The position numbers were made by a program, and so were the translations under genes. This document shows, in pieces, positions 9,021 to 17,522 of a stretch of DNA of 64,000 nt. Source of the stretch: an uncultured Tissierellia bacterium. Lineage in GTDB: Bacteria; Bacillota; Clostridia; Tissierellales; Peptoniphilaceae. The stretch spans positions 1 through 64,000 of the forward strand of contig CAMYAK010000010.1 in assembly GCA_947253765.1 (NCBI GenBank), given 5' to 3'. Position 1 is the first letter of the stretch; each line of letters begins with the position of its first letter. The notes beneath the pieces were generated by a model. The model made no database searches and was not told where the DNA came from. It saw nothing but the letters and a program-made list of their open reading frames with translations.

Positions 9021-9067
9021 AAGACCTTTCTTCCTCTTCCCAATATTAAATAAATATCCTATCTACA

Positions 9068-10177
9068 CTAGTTCAGTATTGTCTCTTCGCTCTCTTTATC
9101 AAAGAGGTGGACCCTCTTCTCATTGACAGCCAATGTAACCTCATCGCCGACTTCAGCATTTGATGAAGCGTCGACCCTGGCCATTATCTTGTCCTCACCG
9201 AAGTTTACATAGAGATAGGTCTCCGAACCCATCTTCTCAACAACCCTAACCTTGCATTTAATATGTGAGGGGTGTTCCTGGAGGTGCCTGGGGTCATCCT
9301 TGATATGCTCGGGCCTGATCCCAACTATCACTTCTTTATCAATATATTTAGTCAAATCTGCCTTGCTTGTTTTATCCTCAGGCAGGTAAACCTTGAAATC
9401 ATTCATAACCACAACATAGTCGGCCCCCTCTTTAGTGAGTTTGCCATCAATGAAGTTCATTTGCGGACTTCCTATAAATCCCGCAACAAAGAGGTTGTTG
9501 GGATGGTCATAGAGGTTTTGCGGACTGTCAACCTGCATAATGAAGCCGTCCTTCATAACAACTATCCTGTCCCCCATTGTCATGGCCTCAGTCTGGTCGT
9601 GGGTGACATAAACAAAGGTGGTCTGCAGGCGGCTGTGTAGCTGCTTGAGCTCGGTCCTCATGCTTGCCCTGAGCTTTGCATCAAGGTTTGACAGGGGCTC
9701 ATCAAGCAGGAAAACTTTGGGCTTACGAACCATAGCCCTACCAAGGGCTACCCTCTGCCTCTGGCCACCTGAAAGAGCCTTGGGCTTGCGGTCCAGGAGC
9801 TCCTCAATCTCAAGAACCCTTGCCGCCTCTTTTACCCTGGCATCTATAATGTCTTTGGGTAATTTCCTCAATTCCAATCCGAAAGTCATGTTCTTCCTGA
9901 CCGTCATATGGGGATAGAGGGCATAGTTCTGGAAAACCATGGCAATATCCCTGTCCTTGGGCGAAATCTCGTTCATGAGCTGGTCGTCCATGTAAAGTTC
10001 CCCGGCGGAAATCTCCTCCAAGCCCGCTATCATTCTTAGGGTTGTGGACTTGCCGCAGCCTGAGGGCCCTACAAATACAACAAATTCCTTATCCTTTATG
10101 TCGAGGTTGAAGTCGCTTACAGCAACGACATCTCCCGGATAAATCTTATATATGTTTTCGAAACGAATACCGGCCAT
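9068..10177 (-). CDS. ugpC: ABC transporter ATP-binding protein, UgpC/MsmX family
   Basis: The ATPase that energises the importer encoded next to it. It shows Walker A GPSGCGKST, Q-loop VFQNYALYPHMTV, signature LSGGQRQRVALGRAMVRKP, Walker B VFLLDEPLSNLDA and H-loop VYVTHDQTEAMTMGDR. A C-terminal TOBE/OB regulatory region (about residues 235-369) ends in RVHLFDKESEETIL. The length of 369 fits. The order ATPase-permease-permease-binding protein on one strand, followed upstream by glycerophosphodiesterase and glpK, supports a Ugp-like role. AAAAGGAGAG precedes the ATG. MsmX-type ATPases can serve several importers. Confidence 0.93.
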   Translation of the reverse strand: MAGIRFENIYKIYPGDVVAVSDFNLDIKDKEFVVFVGPSGCGKSTTLRMIAGLEEISAGELYMDDQLMNEISPKDRDIAMVFQNYALYPHMTVRKNMTFGLELRKLPKDIIDARVKEAARVLEIEELLDRKPKALSGGQRQRVALGRAMVRKPKVFLLDEPLSNLDAKLRASMRTELKQLHSRLQTTFVYVTHDQTEAMTMGDRIVVMKDGFIMQVDSPQNLYDHPNNLFVAGFIGSPQMNFIDGKLTKEGADYVVVMNDFKVYLPEDKTSKADLTKYIDKEVIVGIRPEHIKDDPRHLQEHPSHIKCKVRVVEKMGSETYLYVNFGEDKIMARVDASSNAEVGDEVTLAVNEKRVHLFDKESEETILN

Positions 10178-10196
10178 ATTCTCTCCTTTTCTATAA

Positions 10197-11093
10197 TTAT
10201 TTCATGGCTGCTGTCGAGTAGCCCGTCATCATATACTTCTGGAATATGAAGAAGAGAATTACTACCGGCAAGATGGCCAATACGGCCCCGGCCATAATCT
10301 GGTGGTAGTTGGCAACCGCCTGGCCTGCAAAGGTGTTTTTCAAGTATGCAAGCCCGACCGTCAATACTCTTCTTGTCTCATTTTGTGCTATGATCTTGGG
10401 CCAAAAATATGAGTTCCAAGATCCTGTAAAGGTCACAAGGGTTATTGTGAAGATGCTGGCCTTGCTCATGGGAACCAGGATGTGCCAAATGGTTCCAAGC
10501 CTTCCCAGGCCGTCTATCTTTCCCGCATCTATATAGGACTGGTCAATAGCCATAAAGCTGTTTCTCAGCATGAAAATATAATATGCGGAAACTGTTGACG
10601 GCAGTATAAGACCAAGATAGGTGTCGTTTAAACCCCACTTTGAGAACATGATGAAAACCGGTATAAAGGTGACCTGGATGGGGATCATCAGAGCACCCAA
10701 GACAATATAGAAGAACATGTCCCTTCCCGGGAACTCTCCCCTGGCAAAGCCATAGGCTGCCAAAACTCCGGTCACAATCTGTGTTATCATAATCCCGGCT
10801 GTCATGACAATGGTGTTCCAATAGTATTTAAGGAAATTGGCCTTCTGCAGAACGTATAAGTAGTTCTCGGGATGCCAGGACTTTGGAATCAGGGTCGGTA
10901 TGACAAGCTGGACCTCTTCCGCAGATTTAAGTGAAGTCATGATCATCCAATATATTGGAAACACCATTATTATGACCACGATTATGGCCACTACTGTTTT
11001 TAAATGATGGAGGGGGCTCTTTTTCTTATCCTTGGCGTGAAGGTTAATAGTGACCTCCTTCCCCTCTCTGTTCTTAACTTTATAATCTCCCAT
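10197..11093 (-). CDS. ugpE: ABC permease, UgpE-like (inner subunit 2)
   Basis: A binding-protein-dependent permease of 298 residues with six TM helices. The EAA loop that contacts the ATPase reads YIDAGKIDGLGRLGTIWHILVPMSKA. A hydrophilic N-terminal tail (residues 1-30, rich in Lys) precedes the first helix. It starts 12 bp downstream of ugpA and stops 19 bp before ugpC. Substrate assignment (G3P or glycerophosphodiesters) rests on the neighbouring glycerophosphodiesterase and glycerol kinase, not on the permease sequence. Confidence 0.88.
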   Translation of the reverse strand: MGDYKVKNREGKEVTINLHAKDKKKSPLHHLKTVVAIIVVIIMVFPIYWMIMTSLKSAEEVQLVIPTLIPKSWHPENYLYVLQKANFLKYYWNTIVMTAGIMITQIVTGVLAAYGFARGEFPGRDMFFYIVLGALMIPIQVTFIPVFIMFSKWGLNDTYLGLILPSTVSAYYIFMLRNSFMAIDQSYIDAGKIDGLGRLGTIWHILVPMSKASIFTITLVTFTGSWNSYFWPKIIAQNETRRVLTVGLAYLKNTFAGQAVANYHQIMAGAVLAILPVVILFFIFQKYMMTGYSTAAMK

Positions 11094-11105
11094 AACTGAG
11101 CCTTT

Positions 11106-12050
11106 CTAAGCATCATAGTTGACTTTGTTCTTTGAAACTTTGAAAGTCGCTACTGTTATTACCAATAAAATCAGGAAGAACATTATAGCTGCTGTGGCTG
11201 CCCTGTCCATTCTGAAGTCTACCATGGCATACCTGTAAATCAAGTATACAAATACTTCCGTTGACCTGTTGGGCCCGCCTCCTGTAAGAATATCGACCGA
11301 CTGGAATACTTTCATAGAAGAAAGGAAGGTCGTAACGAATAGGAAGAGGGTTGTCGGCCCCAGCATGGGAAGGGTGATCTTGAAGAATTGCTGGCTTTTA
11401 CTTGCCCCGTCAAGCGATGAGGCTTCGTAGTAGTCCTTGGAAATTCCGGACATGGCCGCCAGATAGATCATCATTCCATAGCCTATGGCCCTCCAGCCGG
11501 TAAGCATAAGGACCGAAATAAGGGCTGTTGATTTTTGATTTAGCCAATTTACAGGCAAAAGCCCTATTTTTGTTAAGATAAAATTCATAATTCCTGCATC
11601 AGCATTTAAAATCCATAAAAATATTACGGCAGCTGAAGACATTGCTATGTATTTGGGCATAAAAACGACCGCTCTCATAAATGAAAAACTCTTGGTCATT
11701 CTGTTGAAGAGCAGGGCGAAAAGCATGCCGCCTATGATGGTGATTGAAAGCTCACCAATTGAATAAAGAAAGGTTACTTTTAATGAATTCCAGAGATACT
11801 TGGCCCCCGTACCTTTGAAGAGCCACTCCCAGTTTTTGGTCCCGACATACTTCCATGTCGGCTTGAGCAGGTTCCAGTCAGTAAGGCTGATCTGGAAAAG
11901 CTTAACTATGGGATAGTAAACAAATATGGCCAAAAGAATTATTGCCGGCAAGATAAAAAGAAAATCTATAAACTTCTTCTTTCTCCTATTTGCTTTTATT
12001 CTTTTTGAAATTGTAAGGTCCGGTAATTTCATTTCTTTTTTGTTTTTCAT
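11106..12050 (-). CDS. ugpA: ABC permease, UgpA-like (inner subunit 1)
   Basis: Partner permease of 314 residues, with a basic cytosolic N-terminus, then six TM helices and the EAA loop YYEASSLDGASKSQQFFKITLPMLGPTTLF. The TGGGPNRSTEVFVYLIYRYA segment is typical of UgpA/MalF-type subunits. The annotated ATG has only a distant GGGG; the second Met (residue 7) is possible. A 132-bp gap with a strong stem-loop separates it from ugpB. Confidence 0.88.
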   Translation of the reverse strand: MKNKKEMKLPDLTISKRIKANRRKKKFIDFLFILPAIILLAIFVYYPIVKLFQISLTDWNLLKPTWKYVGTKNWEWLFKGTGAKYLWNSLKVTFLYSIGELSITIIGGMLFALLFNRMTKSFSFMRAVVFMPKYIAMSSAAVIFLWILNADAGIMNFILTKIGLLPVNWLNQKSTALISVLMLTGWRAIGYGMMIYLAAMSGISKDYYEASSLDGASKSQQFFKITLPMLGPTTLFLFVTTFLSSMKVFQSVDILTGGGPNRSTEVFVYLIYRYAMVDFRMDRAATAAIMFFLILLVITVATFKVSKNKVNYDA

Positions 12051-12079
12051 TGTAAATTACCCCTAAATCTCTTAATGGT

Positions 12080-12131
12080 ATCCCGCCTGCCCCTCGGCCA
12101 AACTTGGTTTGGTTGAGAAAGCAGGCAGGAT
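12080..12131 (-). promoter_or_regulatory. two-tier stem-loop between ugpB and ugpA
   Basis: The outer stem ATCCcGCCTGC pairs with GCAGGCaGGAT (one mismatch). The inner stem CCAAAC pairs with GTTTGG across a tiny loop. There is no T-run, so it is more likely an mRNA-stabilising or processing hairpin that keeps ugpB transcript levels above the permeases than a terminator. Confidence 0.65.
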
Positions 12132-12182
12132 CCGTAAACTATTTAACTTAAGTCCTAAGTCAAATTATAGTCTATCCGACTC

Positions 12183-13532
12183 TTATTTTGCATCCTCAAG
12201 AATTTCGTCAATCTCTTTAGCCATGTTCTCTGAAGATTTTTTTGTGTCAGCATTGTCAACCATCATAGACTGCATGTAGTTTTTCCAGATTGTTGCAAGC
12301 TCACTCCATGAACCGTGCTGAATCCTGGGATTGATAAGGTCAAGATTTGCGAAAATCGGCTTGAATGCGGGCTTCTTCTCCAGGAAGGCCTTGCCCTCAT
12401 CCGTATCAAGCACTGAGTTTCTTGTCGGAATGTAGCCGGTTTTCTCGGCCCATTTCATGTTGATTTCCTTGCCGCACAGGTACTGTAAGAATTCCCATGC
12501 AGCGTTCTTTGTATCCTGGTCATTCTTTGAAGGAATTCCCAATACGCAGCCGCCGACTTCGCTGAACTTGTTTCCGGTCTTAGCTGATGCCGGATACCAA
12601 GCCATTCCTACGTCAAATCCGCTCTTGTCTACGTGGTTGTTGTAGAGTGAAGATGTGTGCATGATAGCGAATGCTTTGCCGTCATAAAAATCCTGTCTCA
12701 TTGTTGCAGATCCGTCTTTTCCTACACGCAATACTGCATTACCGTCCTTGATCCACTTCTGGATTTCTGCAGTTCTTGCAAGGGCATCTTCGCCGGCCAA
12801 GTCTGTCTTGTTTTCGTCAGTAATGATTTTTACTCCGTCGTTCAGATACATTGTTTCAAAATACCACTGGTCCCAACCGGGAATTTCAAGTCCGTAGCGC
12901 TCAACTTTGCCATCGGCTCCCTTTTTAGTTGCCTTGGCAAAGAAGGCTTCCATCTGGTCCATGCTTGTCGGGATCTCAATTCCTTCCCGGTCAGCGATAG
13001 TTTTATTGTAATAGATGACCTGTGTTGAATGTAGGAAGGGCAATGAAACCTGTTTTCCCTCATACTGGGCACTTACCAAAAGTCCCTTGGCAAAGTCGCC
13101 GACATCATAGTTTGTGGCTTGGATGTATGGAGTGAGGTCCTCAAAAACCCCGTTCTTTCCATAGGCAGCTACATAGTCCGTATTGGCAACCACTACTCCC
13201 GGAAGGCCTGTTCCTGCTGCATGGGCTGCAACCAAAGCTTCGTTTACGTCGCTATAAGGTCCGATGTATTTTGCTTCGACTTTGATTTTGTCATGTGTGC
13301 TGTTAAATCCGTCAACGACTTCTTTTACAAGGTCATTGTACTGTTCTTCGAGTGCGTGCCACCATGTAATGGTTATGCCGTCTCCTTCGTACTTGCCTAT
13401 TCCATCCGGCGCCTTGGCTCCCTGGCTCTCTCCTGAGCCTGCTCCGCCGGTCTGTCCGCCACCGCCGCATGCTGTCAATACCATCATAGTTGCCAGCAAA
13501 ACTCCTACAACACTCTTAAACTTTTTTGACAT
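12183..13532 (-). CDS. ugpB: extracellular solute-binding lipoprotein, UgpB-like
   Basis: A lipoprotein of 449 residues. The signal peptide ends in VLTACGGGG, placing the acylated Cys at residue 22. The mature part is a family-1 solute-binding protein (ITWWHALEEQYNDLVKEVVDGFNSTHDKIKVEAKYIGPY, then GVVVANTDYVAAYG and the C-terminal WSELATIWKNYMQ segment). GPYSDVNEAL and the WWHA opening resemble UgpB of glycerol-3-phosphate importers. AAGGAG precedes the ATG. It is the first gene of the transporter set, 64 bp downstream of the glycerophosphodiesterase frame. Confidence 0.92.
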   Translation of the reverse strand: MSKKFKSVVGVLLATMMVLTACGGGGQTGGAGSGESQGAKAPDGIGKYEGDGITITWWHALEEQYNDLVKEVVDGFNSTHDKIKVEAKYIGPYSDVNEALVAAHAAGTGLPGVVVANTDYVAAYGKNGVFEDLTPYIQATNYDVGDFAKGLLVSAQYEGKQVSLPFLHSTQVIYYNKTIADREGIEIPTSMDQMEAFFAKATKKGADGKVERYGLEIPGWDQWYFETMYLNDGVKIITDENKTDLAGEDALARTAEIQKWIKDGNAVLRVGKDGSATMRQDFYDGKAFAIMHTSSLYNNHVDKSGFDVGMAWYPASAKTGNKFSEVGGCVLGIPSKNDQDTKNAAWEFLQYLCGKEINMKWAEKTGYIPTRNSVLDTDEGKAFLEKKPAFKPIFANLDLINPRIQHGSWSELATIWKNYMQSMMVDNADTKKSSENMAKEIDEILEDAK

Positions 13533-13596
13533 TTCTCTTACTCCTTGTCATTTCCCCAAGAATTGGGCCCCCGGCCAACACTTACTTTTAAAACAT

Positions 13597-14331
13597 TTAT
13601 AAAGGTCGGATCAGTTCCTTAACCTGATCCGGAAAATCGCTTATTATTCCGTCAACCCCCATTTCAACCAGGGTCTTGAAATCGTATTCCTCCTTGCCGA
13701 ACCAAACATTTATTCCGATTCCGCGATTATGGAGTCTTTTGACAAGTTCCGAGCTTGCGCAATATGCTGCAGGATGGTAGAAATCCACACCCATTTTTTC
13801 CAGATAGTCCTCCGGCCTGTCAAGCCATGAGCTTACAAGGGCCCCGAACTTGAGTTCCGGCCCCAATTCCTTCATTTTCATAAGACTTTCGTGGTTGAAT
13901 GATGAAACCAGGATCCGGTCGTTCAGGTCATATTTTGAAAGCAGGTCATAAACTTTTTCTTCGATCCCCCTGTACCAAAATATCCCTGTCTTCAGTTCAA
14001 TGTTGGTTATTATGTCCTTGTCTTTAATATATTTGAAATATTCTTCCAAGGTCGGTATGCCTTCAAACTCTATTTCGGGGAAAAGCTTGGCTGCGTTGAC
14101 CTTCCTGAGATCTTCAAGGGTATAGTCTTTGATCCTTCCCTCAGCTTGGCAGGTCCTGTCAAGGCGCTCATCGTGAATAATAACTATTTCACCGTCCTTG
14201 GTCAGATGGACATCGAATTCTATCCCGTCTACTCCCTCTTCCACGGCCTTTTTAAAGGCCAGCATTGTGTTCTCGGGGTATTTGGATTTAAAGCCCCTGT
14301 GGGCATAGTTTAAAGTTCTTTCGCTGATCAT
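13597..14331 (-). CDS. ugpQ: glycerophosphodiester phosphodiesterase
   Basis: Hydrolyses deacylated phospholipids (glycerophosphocholine and similar) to glycerol-3-phosphate plus alcohol. It is a cytosolic form with no signal peptide. GDPD motifs: NYAHRGFKSKYPENTMLAF (catalytic His/Arg/Glu), GIEFDVHLTKDGEIVIIHDERLDRTC (metal-binding Glu, Asp and second His) and ITNIELK. I choose the ATG at 14331 (244 residues) because AAAGGAA lies before it and homology begins there; a longer frame to 14442 overlaps the glpK end and has no support. It supplies G3P to the dehydrogenase next door. Confidence 0.92.
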   Translation of the reverse strand: MISERTLNYAHRGFKSKYPENTMLAFKKAVEEGVDGIEFDVHLTKDGEIVIIHDERLDRTCQAEGRIKDYTLEDLRKVNAAKLFPEIEFEGIPTLEEYFKYIKDKDIITNIELKTGIFWYRGIEEKVYDLLSKYDLNDRILVSSFNHESLMKMKELGPELKFGALVSSWLDRPEDYLEKMGVDFYHPAAYCASSELVKRLHNRGIGINVWFGKEEYDFKTLVEMGVDGIISDFPDQVKELIRPL

Positions 14332-14387
14332 AAAAATTCCTTTCCTACATATTGGCCTGATATAATCCCGGCTAAGGGCCGGTCCTC

Positions 14388-15887
14388 TTAATCTTTTACC
14401 TGCTTTGCCCAGGAAAATGAGCGGGCCACGGCATACTGCCAATTCTTATCAAGAACATTTCTTTCTTCCGGCGAGATTTCAGGTTGGAAAACCCTGTCCG
14501 CCTGCCAATTTGTCTTAATTTCATCAAGGTCCTTCCAATATCCGACCGCAAGTCCGGCAAAGTATGCAGCTCCAAGAGCTGTAGTTTCCAGGGTCTTGGG
14601 CCTCAGCACCTCAGCCTGGATCATATTGGCCTGGAACTGCATGAGGAAGTTATTGGCAGAAGCACCGCCATCAACCTTTAATAGCTTTATGGGGCTGCCC
14701 AGGTCATTGACCATGGCCTGTAAAACATCGTTGGATAAAAAGGCCTGGGATTCCAGGGTTGCTCTTACAATGTGGTATTTGTTGGTTCCCCTTGTTATTC
14801 CGCAAATCACGCCTCTTGCATAAGGATCCCAGTACGGGGCTCCCAATCCCGTAAATGCAGGTACCACATAAACCCCGTCCGTTGAATCAACCCTTCTTGC
14901 CATGTATTCCGTATCCTGGGCCGAGTCTATAATTCTTAGCTGGTCCCTCAGCCACTGAATGGAGGAGCCGGAGACAAATATTGATCCCTCAAGGGCATAG
15001 TTGACCTTACCCTCCTCAAGTCCCCAGGCTATTGTAGTCACCAAGCCGCTTTCAGACTTTACCGGCTTATTTCCCGTGTTCATTAACAGGAAGGCCCCGG
15101 TTCCGTATGTGTTTTTGGCTTCGCCCGCTTCAAAGCAAGCTTGACCGAAAAGAGCACACTGCTGGTCGCCTGCGGCCCCTGCTATAGGAATCCGGCCATG
15201 TCCCGTTTGTGTATATCCATAGACAAAGGAGGAGGGTTTAACTTCCGGCAACATGGCTTGGGGAATCCTTAGCAAGTCCAATATATCTTTATCCCACTTC
15301 AATTCATTAATATTGTAAAGCATGGTTCTGGAGGCGTTTGAATAGTCCGTAACATGGACCCTGCCCCCGCTCAGCTTCCAAATCAACCAGCTGTCGACGG
15401 TTCCGAACAGGAGTTGGCCTTTTTCCGCCCTCTCCTGGCCATTTTCTATATGGTCGAGGATCCAGCGGACCTTGGTCGCCGAAAAATATGGGTCCGGTAC
15501 CAAACCGGTCTTATCCTGGATCATCTTCCTATGACCGTCTGCAACCAGCTTATCGACCATATCTGCAGTCCTTCTGCACTGCCAAACTATGGCGTTATAT
15601 ACCGGCTCTCCGGTCTCTTTGTCCCAAACTATGGTGGTCTCTCTTTGGTTTGTGATTCCAAGGCCGGCAAGGTCCTCATCCTCAATGCTGATCTGGGCCA
15701 TAGCTTCCATCATGACCCCTATCATGGTCGACCATATTTCCTTTGGGTCATGTTCAACCCAACCTGGATGAGGAAAATACTGGGTAAACTCTTTTTGAGC
15801 CAGGGAAACAATCTCTCCCTTTTTATCAAATATTATGCACCTATTGCTGGTGGTTCCGGCATCCAGTGCCATTATATATTGCTTCAT
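14388..15887 (-). CDS. glpK: glycerol kinase
   Basis: Phosphorylates glycerol to sn-glycerol-3-phosphate with ATP. It is a FGGY-family enzyme of 499 residues: the N-terminal phosphate loop is IMALDAGTTSNRCIIFD, the glycerol-binding region includes GITNQRETTIVWD, and the signatures YSNASRTMLYNIN, AGAAGDQQCALFGQACF and KVDGGASANNFLMQFQAN are all present. It overlaps the upstream DUF1667 gene by 4 bp (ATGA), an arrangement that couples kinase to the G3P oxidation genes. GGAGGT precedes the ATG. No glpF gene is in the window. Confidence 0.97.
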   Translation of the reverse strand: MKQYIMALDAGTTSNRCIIFDKKGEIVSLAQKEFTQYFPHPGWVEHDPKEIWSTMIGVMMEAMAQISIEDEDLAGLGITNQRETTIVWDKETGEPVYNAIVWQCRRTADMVDKLVADGHRKMIQDKTGLVPDPYFSATKVRWILDHIENGQERAEKGQLLFGTVDSWLIWKLSGGRVHVTDYSNASRTMLYNINELKWDKDILDLLRIPQAMLPEVKPSSFVYGYTQTGHGRIPIAGAAGDQQCALFGQACFEAGEAKNTYGTGAFLLMNTGNKPVKSESGLVTTIAWGLEEGKVNYALEGSIFVSGSSIQWLRDQLRIIDSAQDTEYMARRVDSTDGVYVVPAFTGLGAPYWDPYARGVICGITRGTNKYHIVRATLESQAFLSNDVLQAMVNDLGSPIKLLKVDGGASANNFLMQFQANMIQAEVLRPKTLETTALGAAYFAGLAVGYWKDLDEIKTNWQADRVFQPEISPEERNVLDKNWQYAVARSFSWAKQVKD

Positions 15888-16252
15888 CTCTTGACCTCCG
15901 TAGCCACTAAGTTGACTCCCGCCCCCCCTATATTTGCCTTTATAGTCTGTCCGATTTCCACAGGCAAATGAACTTTTAATGTCTTAATGTCTTCCATAAC
16001 TTGGAAAATCATTCCCTTGGGTACCGTTTCCTGGGTTTTGACTGACAGCATGGTCTCATCACCCTTGCCGCCGTCTATCACAACCGTTGAGCATACAACC
16101 CTTCTGGGGTCCTTAACCTCTTCTTTTGCGTACTTGACGCCCCTTCCGCAATTGTTGCCCTCAACGGAAACGGCCTCTCCCAGGTCATTCAGGCTGACCT
16201 TTAGTCTGCAACCTATAGGGCACTGAATACATGTCATTTCTTTAATATTCAT
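15884..16252 (-). CDS. DUF1667 protein (GlpABC-associated small subunit)
   Basis: A 122-residue protein starting MNIKEMTCIQCPIGCRLKVSL, with the CxxCPxGC cysteine cluster near the N-terminus and two further Cys (NNCGRG and RVVCSTVV), consistent with a small metal or Fe-S binding protein. DUF1667 genes typically sit between a GlpA-like dehydrogenase, an FAD oxidoreductase and glpK in anaerobic Firmicutes, as here. It may be the electron-transfer subunit of the dehydrogenase complex; this is inferred from context. It lies 1 bp after the preceding gene. Confidence 0.85.
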   Translation of the reverse strand: MNIKEMTCIQCPIGCRLKVSLNDLGEAVSVEGNNCGRGVKYAKEEVKDPRRVVCSTVVIDGGKGDETMLSVKTQETVPKGMIFQVMEDIKTLKVHLPVEIGQTIKANIGGAGVNLVATEVKR

Positions 16253-16253
16253 A

Positions 16254-17513
16254 TCAGTCCTCCACCCTTATCTCTATTTTTTCAGGCATACGGGCCAGCA
16301 TATCTTCCTTCTTTATTTCTATCTGCTCCATCTGACCCGGTGCCAGGGCGTGTTTTTTCTTCCTATACACACGCTCACCGTCCATATACAGGGCTACCGA
16401 TTTCTGGAAAAAGAGCTTCCTGACCCTGAAGGAAACCTCAAGTGTTTCCGGCATGCTGGATATATTGATTTCTTGAGGCAGGGCATAGGTCACATCCTGT
16501 CCTGCAACAACAGAAACCTTGCCGCCCTCTGACTCTTTAAAGCCCTCCATAACGTAGATGGCTGCATTTTTCCCGGCTATTTCAGCCTCGCATGAAACAT
16601 TGTCAACCAGGTCGTGAACGTGAAGAACATTGCCGCAGGAAAAGACACCCTCGACTCCTGTCATCCACCTGTCCGTAACCTTGGCTCCCTTTGTCCTGGG
16701 ATCCAGTTCAACCCCGGCTTCTATTGACAGCTCATTTTCAGGTATCAGACCGACTGAAAGAAGTAGGGTATCACATTCGACGAATCTTTCGGTCCCCTTT
16801 ATGGGCCGCATTTTTTCATCAACTTGGGATAGCCATACCCCTTCGACCCTCTCCCTGCCGACCACCTTGCTGACTGTGGTGTTGAAATACAGGGGAATGT
16901 TGAAATCGTCCAGGCACTGGACAATATTTCTTTTAAGTCCGCCTGAGTGGGGCATGATCTCTGCAACGCAAAGAACCTTGCCGCCCTCAAGGGTTACCCT
17001 TCTGGCCATAATAAGGCCTATGTCGCCTGAGCCCAGTATGACAACCTTTCTTCCCGGCATGTAGCCTTCAATGTTTATGAGTCTCTGGGCTGTCCCGGCT
17101 GTATAGATTCCTGCCGGTCTCTGACCCGGTATGTTAAGGGCTCCCCTGGGTCTTTCCCTGCAGCCCATTGCCAATACTACGGCCTTGGCCTGTATTGTCT
17201 CTATGCCCCTATCTTTTGACATCAAGGTCAGTTTTTTATCGGCTTGGAAAGAGATGACCATGGTATTTACCAGGCATTCTATCCCCCTCTCCTCAGCCAT
17301 ATCTATGTATCTGTGGGCATATTCCGGGCCTGTCAGCTCTTCTTTAAATCTATGAAGGCCGAATCCGTTATGGATGCACTGGTTTAAAATCCCGCCCAGG
17401 ACCCTGTCCCTTTCAATTACAACTATGCTCCTTAAGCCTTCATCATAGGCTGCACAAGCCGCCGCCAGACCGGCCGGGCCTCCGCCAATTATTGCTAAAT
17501 CGTAGTTCTTCAT
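16254..17513 (-). CDS. FAD/NAD-dependent oxidoreductase, GlpB-position subunit
   Basis: A pyridine-nucleotide-disulfide-fold flavoprotein of 419 residues. FAD binding is at LAIIGGGPAGLAAACAAYDEG, the second dinucleotide site at VVILGSGDIGLIMARRVTLEG and the C-terminal FAD motif at GVFSCGNVLHVHDLVDNVSCEAEIAGKNAA. The block GCRERPRGALNIPGQRPAGIYTAGTAQ is typical of the enzyme found with GlpA/DUF1667 sets. It probably passes electrons from G3P oxidation to NAD(P) or another carrier. It starts 9 bp after glpA. GGAGGG precedes the ATG. Confidence 0.87.
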   Translation of the reverse strand: MKNYDLAIIGGGPAGLAAACAAYDEGLRSIVVIERDRVLGGILNQCIHNGFGLHRFKEELTGPEYAHRYIDMAEERGIECLVNTMVISFQADKKLTLMSKDRGIETIQAKAVVLAMGCRERPRGALNIPGQRPAGIYTAGTAQRLINIEGYMPGRKVVILGSGDIGLIMARRVTLEGGKVLCVAEIMPHSGGLKRNIVQCLDDFNIPLYFNTTVSKVVGRERVEGVWLSQVDEKMRPIKGTERFVECDTLLLSVGLIPENELSIEAGVELDPRTKGAKVTDRWMTGVEGVFSCGNVLHVHDLVDNVSCEAEIAGKNAAIYVMEGFKESEGGKVSVVAGQDVTYALPQEINISSMPETLEVSFRVRKLFFQKSVALYMDGERVYRKKKHALAPGQMEQIEIKKEDMLARMPEKIEIRVED

Positions 17514-17522
17514 CAGGCCCTC

